This document shows positions 35,033-44,342 of a DNA stretch of 64,000 nt, piece after piece. Under the pieces are notes generated by a model. It was not told the DNA's origin. It worked only from the letters and a program-made list of their open reading frames with translations, and did not search any database. Where the stretch lies: NCBI GenBank assembly GCA_963717155.1, contig OY970326.1, positions 620,001-684,000 on the forward strand. Reading direction: 5' to 3'. Position numbers and translations under genes: made by a program. Each line of letters begins with the position of its first letter. Within the stretch, counting starts at the first letter, position 1. This DNA is from G963717155 sp963717155. GTDB taxonomy: Bacteria; Actinomycetota; Thermoleophilia; Gaiellales; JALYLC01.

Positions 35033-36613
35033 ATGAGTCAGGCAGAGGCGCGGACGGTCGAGTGGCCCGTCGGCGACTCCGAGGCGGCCGAGCGGCCGCT
35101 GATCGTCCTCGACTTCGGCGCGCAGTACGCGCAGCTGATCGCCCGCCGGATCCGCGAGCTGCACGTCTACTCCGAGATCCTGCCGCACGACACCCCGGTC
35201 GACGAGATCCGCCGTCGTCACCCGCTCGGGATCGTCCTCTCGGGCGGCCCCGCGTCGATCCACGAGCCCGGCGCCCCCGCGCTCGACCCCGCCATCCTCT
35301 CGCTCGGCGTGCCGGTGCTCGGCATCTGTTACGGCATGCAGGCGATGGCGCAGGCACTCGGAGGCGAGGTCGGGCGGACGGGAACGGCCGAGTTCGGCAA
35401 GACCGAGCTCGGCGGCGTCGAGGGGGTCCTGTTCGAGGGCCTCGGCGACATGGCGTCGTGCTGGATGAGCCACAACGACGCGGTCACACGCGTACCGGAC
35501 GGGTTCCGCGCGACCGCGTCGACTCCCACGACGCCGATCGCAGCGATGGAGGCGCCGGGGCGCGGGCTCTACTCCGTCCAGTTCCACCCCGAGGTGCAGC
35601 ACACCCCTCGCGGCAGCGAGCTGCTCGACAACTTCCTGAAGAACGCGTGCGGCGCCCCCGGCACCTGGACGGCTGCGGCCGTGATCGAGGAGCAGATCGA
35701 GCGCATCCGCGCACAGGTCGGCGACGAGCAGGTCCTGTGCGGCCTCTCGGGCGGCGTCGACAGCGCCGTGGCAGCGCTGCTCGTGTACCGCGCAGTCGGC
35801 GACCAGCTGACGTGCGTGTTCGTCGACCACGGGCTGCTGCGGCAGGGCGAGGGCGATCAGGTCGTCTCCGAATTCCGCGACCATTTCGGCGTCCCGCTCG
35901 TCCACGTCGACGCGCGGGAGCGCTTCCTGGGACAGCTCGCCGGCGTCGAGGATCCCGAGATCAAGCGCAAGCGCATCGGCGAGGCGTTCATCCGCGTGTT
36001 CGAGGACGAGGCCCGCCGGCTCGACGGCGTCCGCTACCTCGTGCAGGGAACGCTCTACTCCGACGTCGTCGAGTCGGGCTCGCGCACCGCCGCGAAGATC
36101 AAGTCGCACCACAACGTCGGCGGCCTGCCCGCGGACATGGACCTCGAGCTCGTCGAGCCGCTCCGAAGCCTGTTCAAGGACGAGGTTCGGCGTGTCGGAC
36201 TGGAGCTCGGGCTGCCGGAGGCGATGGTCTGGCGCCAACCGTTCCCGGGCCCCGGGCTCGCGGTGCGCATCATCGGCGAGGTCACCCAGGAGCGGATCGA
36301 GATCGTGCGCAACGCCGATGCCGTCGTGCGCGACGAGATCCGCCGGGCGGGTCTCGAGCGCGAGCTGTGGCAGGTGTTCGCGGTGCTCCCGGCGATCCGC
36401 TCGGTCGGGGTCATGGGCGACGCGCGCACCTACGAGTACCCGATCGCCGTGCGCGCGGTCACCTCGGAGGACGCGATGACGGCCGACTGGGCGCGCCTAC
36501 CGCACGAGCTGCTGGCCCGGATCTCGTCCCGGCTCGTGAACGAGGTCGACGGTGTCAACCGCGTCGTCTACGACATCACATCGAAGCCGCCTGGCACCAT
36601 CGAATGGGAGTGA
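35033..36613 (+). CDS. guaA: GMP synthase (glutamine-hydrolysing)
   Basis: 526 residues. Aminates XMP to GMP. Amidotransferase triad: Cys in VLGICYGMQAMAQALGG (near 98), His-Glu in SVQFHPEVQHTP. ATP pyrophosphatase P-loop LCGLSGGVDSAVAALL (near 238). Dimerisation domain with RQPFPGPGLAVRIIGEVT and VNRVVYDITSKPPGTIEWE. ATG at 35033 preferred over an upstream in-frame start at 34994 because the latter overlaps the promoter. 7 bp before guaB, forming a GMP operon. Single frame. Confidence 0.96.
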   Translation: MSQAEARTVEWPVGDSEAAERPLIVLDFGAQYAQLIARRIRELHVYSEILPHDTPVDEIRRRHPLGIVLSGGPASIHEPGAPALDPAILSLGVPVLGICYGMQAMAQALGGEVGRTGTAEFGKTELGGVEGVLFEGLGDMASCWMSHNDAVTRVPDGFRATASTPTTPIAAMEAPGRGLYSVQFHPEVQHTPRGSELLDNFLKNACGAPGTWTAAAVIEEQIERIRAQVGDEQVLCGLSGGVDSAVAALLVYRAVGDQLTCVFVDHGLLRQGEGDQVVSEFRDHFGVPLVHVDARERFLGQLAGVEDPEIKRKRIGEAFIRVFEDEARRLDGVRYLVQGTLYSDVVESGSRTAAKIKSHHNVGGLPADMDLELVEPLRSLFKDEVRRVGLELGLPEAMVWRQPFPGPGLAVRIIGEVTQERIEIVRNADAVVRDEIRRAGLERELWQVFAVLPAIRSVGVMGDARTYEYPIAVRAVTSEDAMTADWARLPHELLARISSRLVNEVDGVNRVVYDITSKPPGTIEWE

Positions 36614-36620
36614 TCGCCTG

Positions 36621-38133
36621 ATGCTCGATCCATTTGCGGATCATGTCCCGCTCGGTGCCCGCCACGAGAAGTTCGGGCCCGAGGGACTCACGTTCGACGA
36701 CGTGCTGCTCGTCCCCGCCGACAGCGACATCCTGCCGAGCGAGGTCTCGATCGAGACCCGGCTGACGCGCACGATCCCGCTCGCGATCCCGCTGGTCTCG
36801 GCGGCGATGGACACGGTGACCGAGGCGCGCCTCGCGATCGCACTGGCGCGCGCCGGAGGTATCGGCATCGTCCACCGCAACCTCTCGATCGCCGAGCAGG
36901 TCGGCGAGGTCGACAAGGTCAAGCGCTCGCAGTCGGGGATGATCGTCGAGCCCGTCACGCTGCGCGCCGATCACCGCGTGTCCGACGCCCTCGAGCTGAT
37001 GGCCACCTACCGCGTCTCGGGCGTGCCGATCACCGATGCGGCCGGACGGCTCGTCGGAATCCTGACGAACCGCGATCTGCGCTTCGAGGACAACCACGAC
37101 CAGCGGATCGACGCGGTCATGACGAGCGAGAACCTCGTGACCGTGCCCGTCGGGACGACGCTCGACGAGGCGCGCGAGATGCTGCGCCGCCACCGCATCG
37201 AGAAGCTGCCCGTGGTCGACGCCGACGGCTTCCTCAAGGGCCTGATCACGGTCAAGGACATCCAGAAGCGGATCCAGTACCCCGACGCGACGAAGGACGA
37301 GCAGGGCCGGCTGCGCGTCGGCGCTGCCGTCGGCATCGGCCCCGACAGCTTCGAGCGCGCCGAGGCGCTGGTCGATGCCGGCGCGGACGTCCTGGTCGTC
37401 GACACGGCGCACGGCCACTCCTCGGGTGTGCTCGAGGTCGTCCGCCGGATCAAGGAGCGCCGCGACATCCAGGTCGTCGCCGGCAACGTCGCGACAGGAG
37501 TCGCGGTCGACGCGCTCATCGACGCCGGTGCGGACGCCGTCAAGGTCGGCGTCGGGCCCGGCTCGATCTGCACGACCCGCGTCGTCGCGGGCGCCGGGGT
37601 GCCGCAGATCACGGCGATCTACGACTGCGCCCAGACCGCCGCGGGCTACGGCGTGCCCGTGATCGCGGATGGCGGGGTGCAGTTCTCGGGCGACGTGGCG
37701 AAGGCGATCGCGGCGGGCGCCGACTCCGTGATGCTCGGGAGCCTGCTCGCGGGCGTCGACGAGAGCCCGGGCGAGGTCGTGTTCGTGCAGGGCGAGCGCT
37801 ACAAGGAGTACCGCGGGATGGGCTCGCTCGGTGCCATGAAGGCCCGCTCGTACTCGAAGGACCGGTACTTCCAGGGCGACGTGACGAGCGCCGACAAGCT
37901 CGTGCCCGAGGGCATCGAGGGCCGCGTGCCGTACAAGGGCCCGCTGCCCGGCATCGTCCACCAGGTCGTGGGCGGCCTCCGCCAGGCAATGGGCTACTGC
38001 GGCGCCGCGAACGATCGAGGAGATGAAGACACGCACGCGCTTCATCCGCATCACGTCCGCGGGCCTGCGCGAGAGCCATCCCCACGACGTCACGATCACG
38101 AAGGACTCGCCGAACTACCGCACGAGCTGGTGA
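36621..38133 (+). CDS. guaB: IMP dehydrogenase (one frameshift near the end)
   Basis: About 503 residues. Oxidises IMP to XMP, the step before guaA. LTFDDVLLVPADSDILPSEV, two CBS domains (about 95-215, with MTSENLVTVPVG), the active loop GVGPGSICTTRVVAGAGVPQ with catalytic Cys near 315, and GMGSLGAMKARSYSKDRYF. At about 38015 the frame moves +1; the corrected end reads TIEEMKTRTRFIRITSAGL and stops at 38133. Without correction the gene would seem fused to the downstream cupin, which is an artefact. GGGAGTGA precedes the ATG. Confidence 0.95.
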
Positions 38134-38672
38134 CACACGAGGCCGCGATCGAGCAGATCGAGAGCGGGCGCCTCCCGGCAGACGACGGCTGGTTCATCCT
38201 GAACCTGGCCGAGATCGCCTGGGAGACCGTCCCGGGCGGGGGCACCTGGTGCGTCTTCGAGGCGCCCTCCGCCTCGTCGCGCACGCTTGGCATCGGCGTG
38301 CACATCCTGCCGCCGGGAGAGGCTCCGGGGTTCTACCACTTCGAGACGGGCCAGGAGGGCTTCCTGGTGCTGTCCGGCGAGTGCATCGCGATCGTGGAGG
38401 GCCAGGAGCGCCACATGAAGCCCTGGGACTACCTCCACTGCCCGTCCGGGACGGCGCACATGACCGTGGGAACGGGCGAGGTGCCATGCGCGATCCTGAT
38501 GGTCGGCGCGCGCTCGCCCGACAACCTCATCCACTACCCGGTCGAGCCCGTGGCCGACCGCTATGGCGTGTCCGTCCCGGTCGCGACCGACTCTCCCGAC
38601 GAGGCGTACGCCGGTCGGCCCCCGATCCGGCCGGCGCGCTCGCCGTGGCCGGAGATCTTCCCGGCGAGCTAG
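38130..38672 (+). CDS. Cupin-domain protein
   Basis: 180 residues. GTG at 38130 overlaps the corrected guaB stop (GTGA). Cupin motif 1 in LPPGEAPGFYHFETGQEGFLVLSGE, motif 2 in HMKPWDYLHCPSGTAHMTVG. The C-terminal tail SPDEAYAGRPPIRPARSPWPEIF resembles small cupins of unknown function common in actinobacteria. Overlaps the convergent MetE-like gene by 4 bp. Confidence 0.8.
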   Translation: MTHEAAIEQIESGRLPADDGWFILNLAEIAWETVPGGGTWCVFEAPSASSRTLGIGVHILPPGEAPGFYHFETGQEGFLVLSGECIAIVEGQERHMKPWDYLHCPSGTAHMTVGTGEVPCAILMVGARSPDNLIHYPVEPVADRYGVSVPVATDSPDEAYAGRPPIRPARSPWPEIFPAS

Positions 38673-39775
38673 CCCCAGACGGCCTCGGCCGTCTCGGCGA
38701 TCACCTCGAGCTTGCGCCGCTGGTCGGCGGGCGAGATCGCGTTGCCGACGGTCGACGTCGAGAACCCGCACTGCGTGCCGATCGCGAGGCGCTCCAGCGG
38801 CACGATGCGCGATGCCTCGAGGATGCGCGCGGACAGATCGTCCACGGTCTCGTTGCGAGCCGTCTTGGTCGTCACGAGACCGAGCACCACGACGGCGTCA
38901 TCCGACACGAGCTCGAGCGGCGCGAAGCCTCCCGAGCGCTCGTCGTCGTACTCGAGCGACAGACGCTGCGCGCGGATCCCACCGAAGACGGCCCGCGCAA
39001 TGGGCTCGTAGCCTCCCGACACGAGCCAGCGACTGCCCTGGTTGCCGCGGCAGAGGTGGAAGCCGAACGTCACCTCGGGGGCCGCTGCGATCACCGCGTT
39101 GTCGAGCTCGATGCCCCGCGCGATCCACTCGTCGGCCGGCCAGCCGCGAGCCTCGTAGTAGGCGCGCCAGACCGGGTCGACGAGCAGCGGGTAGTGCGGC
39201 GCGTCGAGCTGGACGTAGCGGCAGCCGAGCCGCGCGAGCTCGCGCACCTCGCGCACGAGGATCGCCGTGACGTCGGCGAGGAACGAGTCGAGCGTGGGGT
39301 AGGCCTCGCGGGACCGCTCGGGCGACCAGAGGTTCGCGAGCAGCGATGGGCTCGGCAGCGTGATCTTCGCGATGCGCTCCGTCGAGGCGCGCAGGAACAC
39401 GAACTCCTCGGCCGCGAGCCCGCGCCGCTGCTCGAGCGGACGGACGACCGCGAGCTCGGCCGGGCGCTCGATCTTCCGGTCGCCCACGGTGTCGGAGTGC
39501 CAGTCGCCCCACAGCCAGGCATCGATGCCGACGCCGTCGAATCCGTCGCAGGCATCGGTGATCTGATCCTGGAAGCTCTCGCGCCGGTACTCCCCGTCGG
39601 TCACGACCTGGCAGCCGGCAGCCTCCTGCTCGCGCACGATCGCGCGCACGGCGTCGTCCTCGATCCGCTTGAACACCGGTGCTACGAGCTCGCCTGCCAT
39701 CCAGGCCCGGCGCGCCTCGAGCAGCTCCGGAGGCCGGAGCAGGCTCCCGACGTGGTCGGTGCGCGCCTCGATCAC
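38669..39775 (-). CDS. MetE C-terminal-domain protein (cobalamin-independent methionine synthase-like)
   Basis: 368 residues, corresponding to the catalytic half of MetE only. Zinc ligands visible: His and Cys in FGFHLCRGNQGS and a distal Cys in IGTQCGFSTSTVG; LDAPHYPLLVDP and RTDHVGSLLRP also fit. Stand-alone proteins of this class include methyltransferases and epoxyalkane:CoM transferases, and the substrate is unknown; the folate-binding N-terminal half is absent. GTG start overlapping the HIT gene stop, so cotranslated. Confidence 0.82.
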   Translation of the reverse strand: MIEARTDHVGSLLRPPELLEARRAWMAGELVAPVFKRIEDDAVRAIVREQEAAGCQVVTDGEYRRESFQDQITDACDGFDGVGIDAWLWGDWHSDTVGDRKIERPAELAVVRPLEQRRGLAAEEFVFLRASTERIAKITLPSPSLLANLWSPERSREAYPTLDSFLADVTAILVREVRELARLGCRYVQLDAPHYPLLVDPVWRAYYEARGWPADEWIARGIELDNAVIAAAPEVTFGFHLCRGNQGSRWLVSGGYEPIARAVFGGIRAQRLSLEYDDERSGGFAPLELVSDDAVVVLGLVTTKTARNETVDDLSARILEASRIVPLERLAIGTQCGFSTSTVGNAISPADQRRKLEVIAETAEAVWG

Positions 39776-40185
39776 TCCGCAGGCCCGCGCAGGAGTGCCG
39801 CCGCTGCCGCGATCTCGCCCGGGTCGCCCCCGGTGTGCTTCCACGGCAGCACCAGCGGATCGTCCGCGTAGCGGGGGATCACGTGGAGATGCAGGTGGAA
39901 GACGGTCTGCCAGGCGGCGCTGCCACTCGACTGCATGATGTTCACTCCCTCGGCGCCGAGGTCCTCGTAGGCGCGGCGCGCGAGCTCCTGTGCCGTTGCT
40001 GCGCAGGCCTGCACGTCTGCGGTCTCAGCGGTCAGCAGGTCATCGGTGTGCGCGCGGGGCACGACGAGGCAGTGGCCGCGGGTTGCCGGCGAGATGTCCA
40101 TGAAGGCGATGGTGCGCTCGTCCTCGTAGACGATCTGGGCAGGGAGGTCGCCTGCGACGATCTTGCAGAACAGGCAGTCGGTCAT
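39772..40185 (-). CDS. HIT family protein (Hint-like nucleotide hydrolase/transferase)
   Basis: 137 residues. CLFCKIVAGDLPAQIVYEDE and the zinc-like CxxC at the start, then the histidine triad in TVFHLHLHVIPRY. Likely hydrolyses AMP-linked nucleotides such as adenosine phosphoramidates. The ATG at 40185 gives the family-typical MTDCLFCK; a longer upstream start would run into the PadR operator. First gene of a two-gene operon with the MetE-like protein. Confidence 0.92.
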   Translation of the reverse strand: MTDCLFCKIVAGDLPAQIVYEDERTIAFMDISPATRGHCLVVPRAHTDDLLTAETADVQACAATAQELARRAYEDLGAEGVNIMQSSGSAAWQTVFHLHLHVIPRYADDPLVLPWKHTGGDPGEIAAAAALLRGPAE

Positions 40186-40210
40186 CGAGCGAGGAGCATA
40201 GCTTCCGGGC

Positions 40211-40240
40211 TTGACACTACTGCGTTCTGCGCAGTAGTGT
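40211..40240 (+). promoter_or_regulatory. padR promoter with a near-perfect operator palindrome
   Basis: A consensus -35 TTGACA (40211-40216) is 18 bp from a -10 TAGTGT (40235-40240). Between and over them lies an inverted repeat with 11-bp arms: ACACTACTGCG (40214-40224), a 5-bp centre, and CGCAGTAGTGT (40230-40240). Binding would block RNA polymerase. Placement directly before padR points to autorepression. Confidence 0.8.
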
Positions 40241-40250
40241 CCATCGCGCA

Positions 40251-40586
40251 ATGGATACCAGCCAGCTTCTCCGGGGAACGCTCGACGCGGCCGTGCTCGC
40301 GGTCGTGGCCGAGCGTGATGGCTACGGCTACGACGTACTGCGTCGCCTGCGGGCGGCCGGGCTCGCCGAGGTCGGCGACGCGTCGGTGTACGGCACGCTG
40401 CGTCGCCTGTACGGCGGCGGAGCGCTCACGTCGTACGTCGTGCCGTCCGACGAGGGCCCTCACCGTCGGTACTACGGCATCACGGAGCGTGGCCGCGCAC
40501 AGCTCGCCGAGGCCCGTGCGACGTGGGTCGGGTTCTCGCACGCGCTCTCGGCGCTGCTCTCGCTCGACGTGGAGGTGACCGCATGA
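40251..40586 (+). CDS. PadR family transcriptional regulator
   Basis: 111 residues, winged-helix. LLRGTLDAAVLAVVAERDGYGYDVLRRLRAAG, SVYGTLRRLYGGGALTSYVV and HRRYYGITERGRAQLAEARATW are the family core; the C-terminal dimerisation helix is short. The ATG starts 10 nt after the -10 element, so the message is almost leaderless. Coupled to the HAAS gene by a 4-bp overlap, the usual PadR-HAAS pair. Confidence 0.93.
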   Translation: MDTSQLLRGTLDAAVLAVVAERDGYGYDVLRRLRAAGLAEVGDASVYGTLRRLYGGGALTSYVVPSDEGPHRRYYGITERGRAQLAEARATWVGFSHALSALLSLDVEVTA

Positions 40587-41516
40587 CGACAGCTTCCGGC
40601 TCGTCGGCCCAGATCGAGGCCTACCTCGCCGCCGTGCGCGCCTCGCTCAGCGACATCGCCGAGGACGAGCGCGCGGACCTGCTCGCCGAGGTCGAGGCAT
40701 CGCTCGTCGAGGCTGCAGGAGAGGGCGATCGGCCGATCGCCTCGCTCGGGCCTCCCGAGGAGTTCGCAGCCGAGCTGCGCGCATCGGCCGGGTTCGGCGA
40801 GCCGGCCGAGGCACCGGCGGCGACCGCGCGGTACGGCCGTGCGCGCGCTGGTGGTCGGGCTCGGGCAGAGCTCCGTTGCTCGTTCGGCGATGCGCATCGC
40901 GCGCGAGCTCGCACCGGCCTGGTGGCTGGTTCGCGGCTTCCTGCTCGTCGCGGCCATCGCAGCAGTGACCGGAGCGAGCTGGTCGATCGAGCATCCGTGG
41001 CTCCCGCACCTGCCGAGCGCCCGTTGGAGCGTCTTCCTGATCGTCGTCGCAGTCGTCGCCTCGCTCGCGCTCGGGCTGCGGACGCGTGGGGCGCGGGGCC
41101 CGCTCGTCGCCGCGGTGATCGCACTCGACGTGGTCGCGCTGCTCGCGATCGTGCCTGTCGAGCGCCACGTCAGGCGTGCGCCGACGGCCACGGTGGTCAC
41201 GGTGGCCGTCCCGACTCCCGTCAATCTCCCCGGACTCGTCGACAGCGGTCGCCGTATCACGAACCTCTACCCGTACTCGCGCGCGGGAGCACTGCTCCAC
41301 GATGTCCTGCTGTATGACCAGGACGGCAATCCGGTGAACCTCTCGCTCGGCCCCGATCCACGTCGCCGGGTCACGCGGGGTCTCGATCACCGGGTCATCG
41401 CGAACACGTTCCCGGTCCGGTACTACGACTCGCCGACGAGCCGTCGAGTCGCGAATCCCGATGCGGCACCGGTGGTGCATCTCCCGAAGATCGTCACCCC
41501 GCGACTCTCGCCGTAA
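40583..41516 (+). CDS. HAAS (DUF1700)-type membrane protein (one frameshift)
   Basis: About 310 residues. The N-terminal helical domain (QIEAYLAAVRASLSDIAEDERADLLAEVEASLVE, then DRPIASLGPPEEFAAELRA) is the HAAS alpha-solenoid signalling domain. Then three TM helices (WWLVRGFLLVAAIAAVTGA, WSVFLIVVAVVASLALGL, PLVAAVIALDVVALLAIV) and a soluble C-terminal domain with ITNLYPYSRAGALLHDVLLYDQ. +1 frame change near 40838. Expected to be controlled by the upstream PadR. Confidence 0.8.
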
Positions 41517-41560
41517 GAGCTCATTCCGAAATGCGCTCTAAGGCCTGCCAACATGCGGCG

Positions 41561-42563
41561 GTGCCACGCCGCTTCGCCCTGCCGGTCATCCTCGCACTCG
41601 CCCTCATCGCGACCGCCTGCGGCAGCTCCGGGTCATCAGAGACGACGACGGCTCGATCGCGCCGTCACGCCCGTTCGCGTGGTGCTCGACTTCGTCCCGA
41701 ACGCCGTCCACGCGGGGCTGTACGCAGCACTCGAGCAGGGCTTCTACCGGAAGCACGGGCTCGCCGTGCAGCTCGTCGCGCCGGCCGGCACGGCACAGCC
41801 GCTCGCGGCGGTCAGCTCCGGTCGCGCCGTCCTCGGCCTCGCAGACCTGATCGACGTGACGCTGGCCAATCGTCAGGGCGCCGGACTCCGGGTGGTCGCG
41901 GCGGTCGTGCAGCGGCCGCTGGTCTCGCTGATGGCACGGGCGGACGGGCCGGTTCGGCGGCCTCGCGATCTCGTCGGCCGTACCGTGGGCCTCACGGGCG
42001 TGCCGTCCGACCGCGCCGTCGCGCGCACGATCATCAAGGGCGACGGGGGAGATCCCGATCGCGTCCACTACGTCGTGATCGGGTTCTCGGCGGTCCCGAG
42101 CCTGGTCGGCAGCAAGGTCGATGCGGCGATCGGCTTCTGGCCCGCCGACGGCGTCGAGCTCGAGCGCCGCACGCCGGCGCGCATCTTCCGCCTGGAACGC
42201 TTCGGCGGCCCTGCCTTCCCCGAGCTCGTGATCTTCGCCCGAGCCAGCACGCTGAAGCGTTCGCCGGGGCTCGTGCGGTCGTTCCTCAGCGCGACCTCCG
42301 AGGGCTACGCGCTCGCGAGGAGCCATCCCGCGAAGGCGCTCTCCGATCTCGAGCACGGGGCGCACGGCATCGACCCGGCGGTCGCGAAGGCGAGCCTCGA
42401 GGCCTACCGGCCGATCCTCGCAGACGCGCATGGCGACTTCGGCACGGTCGATCGCGCGAACGTGAGCGCCTTCCTGCGCTTTGCGCGCCGCGTCGGGATC
42501 ATCCCCGGCGCGACGCGCCTGTCGAGCCTCGTCTGGTCCGGAGCAGCTGCCCCTACTTCGTGA
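41561..42563 (+). CDS. ABC transporter substrate-binding lipoprotein, NMT1/THI5-like (one frameshift)
   Basis: About 333 residues. Lipobox LIATAC after RRFALPVILALALIA. The mature part, TPVRVVLDFVPNAVHAGLYAALEQGFYRKHGLAVQL, is typical of NMT1/THI5 binding proteins for pyrimidine precursors, nitrate or taurine. The frame moves +1 near 41655, between the lipobox and the mature domain. GTG at 41561 chosen because it puts the signal at the N-terminus; an ATG at 41531 is possible. No permease or ATPase genes follow; the next gene is convergent and overlaps by 11 bp. Confidence 0.82.
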
Positions 42564-44157
42564 TCTCGATGAACAGGTCGACGGTCACGGTGTCGCCGTC
42601 GGTCGTGCCGTAGGCGACGACGCGTCCCACGTGGGCGAGGTTGTCGAGCGCCTCCTTGTCGGATGCCGACGAGTCGCTCGTGAACGTCTTGGCGAGACCG
42701 AGGAGCCGGCCGACGTCGAGGTACAGGAGGCCGGTGACCTGGTCGGGCACGCCGACTGCCTTCTCGAAGGCCTTCCAGTTCGCATCGTCCGCAAGCGACG
42801 AGCTCACGGGATCGCCCGCCTTCGGGTCGTTCGAGACGGCGAGCAGGTCGCCCGAGCGACGCCAGCCGACTGCGAGGCCTCCGACCTGCGTCGTCTGTCC
42901 GCCGTTCGCGTCGGTGAACTGCACGCCGGCCGACTTCGTGAGCGCGGCGGTGATCTTGCGCATCGTCGCCTCACCGGCTGCCGCGTCTGTCGGCTTCAGC
43001 AGGAGCGCGGCACTGACCGGCAGGCCGGGGCCGACGACGATCGCGTGCTCGCCCGTGAGCAGCGGCACCACGTCGTTGTCGAACGAGATGCCTGTCTGCG
43101 TCTGGATCTGTGTAAACGCCTGCGTCAGCTGCGCCTGGCTCGCCCCGATGCTCGTCAGCAGCTGCTTGAGGGTGGGGCCGAGGTCGTGGAAGCTCAGGTA
43201 GACGTACGAGTCGGCAGGGACATTGGCCTCGAGCGCCGGCGTGTACGCCTTCGCGCTCGTGAGGGTCGCAGGCGCGTCCTTCGAGAGGAGCTCTGCGAAC
43301 CGGAACCGCAGCCCCTGGTCCTCCGGCGTCAGCGAGAACGAGAGCGCACGCACGCCCTTGAGCTGATTCGTGAAGCTGTTGAGCTGCGTCGGCGACACGC
43401 CGCCGGCCTGCACACCGCGCGACGACGCCTGCGCGGTGGCGAGCTGCGTCAGCGTTGCGAGCTGTGCCCCGTCGACGTACCCGACGGCGATGTTGTCCTT
43501 CGGCAGCGCGGCGAGCGCATCCTTGTACGTCTGGACGTCCGCGAGCTGGTCGGCCTTTCCGTCATGGGCATCGGCGGCGTCGTGCAGCGCGGCCTGGCTG
43601 TTCGACACGAGCAGCGCTCCGTCCTTGACCGCGGCGAACGTGTCTCCGTCCTTGCTCGTGAAGGTGTCCCAGCCGTTGTACCCGGCGCCCTTCACGGTGG
43701 TCCCGTCGCGCGTGAGCGAGGCCTCGAGCTTGCTGTCATCCGTGCTCTGGACGAAGACGACGTACTGCGCGCTACCCGAGCCGGAGCTGCCGCCCACCGT
43801 GACACCGGTCACGGCGACCGATGCCTCGCCACCGAGCCACGGCTCGATGTCGCGGTTGAAGCTCGCGCCGTTCGAGTCGACGCTGTTGACGCCGGACTGG
43901 ATCTGCGCCATGAGCTTCGGCCACGACGGGAAGCGCTGGCCGAGCGCGAGCAGCTGCTTCCACCCGTCCGAGCCGCGATCGATGTTGACGTCGACGAACG
44001 CGATGGAGGTCGCAGGCGCGGCCTGTGCGCCGAGCCCGTCGGTGCCGGCCGCTCCAGCGGAGCCGCCCCCGCTGGATCCGCCGCAGCCAGCGGCCAGAAG
44101 GCCACAGGCCGCGAGAACGGCAAACGCGCGTGGGCGGGAGAAAGTGCGTAGTTTCAT
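42553..44157 (-). CDS. DUF3352-domain lipoprotein
   Basis: 534 residues in one frame. Lipobox LLAAGC followed by a Gly/Ser linker (GGSSGGGSAG). The long mature domain is beta-rich with PATSIAFVDVNIDRGSDGWKQ, FVQSTDDSKLEASL, YVYLSFHDLGPTLKQLL and VVYGTT-like repeats, matching DUF3352, a secreted actinobacterial family of unknown role. Upstream lie a palindrome over the probable -10 and a good ribosome-binding site (GGGAGGATTCGGA). Confidence 0.82.
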   Translation of the reverse strand: MKLRTFSRPRAFAVLAACGLLAAGCGGSSGGGSAGAAGTDGLGAQAAPATSIAFVDVNIDRGSDGWKQLLALGQRFPSWPKLMAQIQSGVNSVDSNGASFNRDIEPWLGGEASVAVTGVTVGGSSGSGSAQYVVFVQSTDDSKLEASLTRDGTTVKGAGYNGWDTFTSKDGDTFAAVKDGALLVSNSQAALHDAADAHDGKADQLADVQTYKDALAALPKDNIAVGYVDGAQLATLTQLATAQASSRGVQAGGVSPTQLNSFTNQLKGVRALSFSLTPEDQGLRFRFAELLSKDAPATLTSAKAYTPALEANVPADSYVYLSFHDLGPTLKQLLTSIGASQAQLTQAFTQIQTQTGISFDNDVVPLLTGEHAIVVGPGLPVSAALLLKPTDAAAGEATMRKITAALTKSAGVQFTDANGGQTTQVGGLAVGWRRSGDLLAVSNDPKAGDPVSSSLADDANWKAFEKAVGVPDQVTGLLYLDVGRLLGLAKTFTSDSSASDKEALDNLAHVGRVVAYGTTDGDTVTVDLFIEITK

Positions 44158-44186
44158 TCCGAATCCTCCCTAAGAAGTCGCTACGC

Positions 44187-44200
44187 CCCACTGTAGTGGG
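44187..44200. promoter_or_regulatory. 14-bp palindrome over the probable -10 of the DUF3352 gene
   Basis: CCCACTGTAGTGGG is a perfect inverted repeat with a 2-bp centre. On the minus strand it contains TACAGT, a TANNNT -10 candidate, 30-43 bp upstream of the DUF3352 ATG. Position suggests a repressor operator. Confidence 0.45.
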
Positions 44201-44247
44201 TCGCCCGAGCGATCGGCACCCAGCCGTCGCGAATCGGCGCTCCTTGC

Positions 44248-44253
44248 TAGCAT
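44248..44253 (+). promoter_or_regulatory. Putative extended -10 (TGC-TAGCAT) for rplM-rpsI
   Basis: TAGCAT preceded by TGC, about 90 nt before the rplM GTG, giving a long leader typical of ribosomal protein operons. I see no clear regulatory fold in the leader. Confidence 0.5.
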
Positions 44254-44342
44254 CTCGCTCGTGCCTGGCCGATCGGGCCTGGCGCCTGCGCGCTCGCGCG
44301 CCCTCTTTTACCGGATCGATCCGAAGGACCGAAGAGCTTCAC

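Noticed and set aside
36552..38672. A fused IMP dehydrogenase-cupin protein
   Set aside because: The apparent fusion is caused by a +1 base near 38015. The alternative frame restores the normal GuaB C-terminus and stop, and the cupin has its own GTG.
44158..44342. A ribosomal-protein autoregulatory leader or riboswitch before rplM
   Set aside because: Apart from the palindrome at its DUF3352 side I see no conserved leader fold; the rest is a plain promoter and leader.
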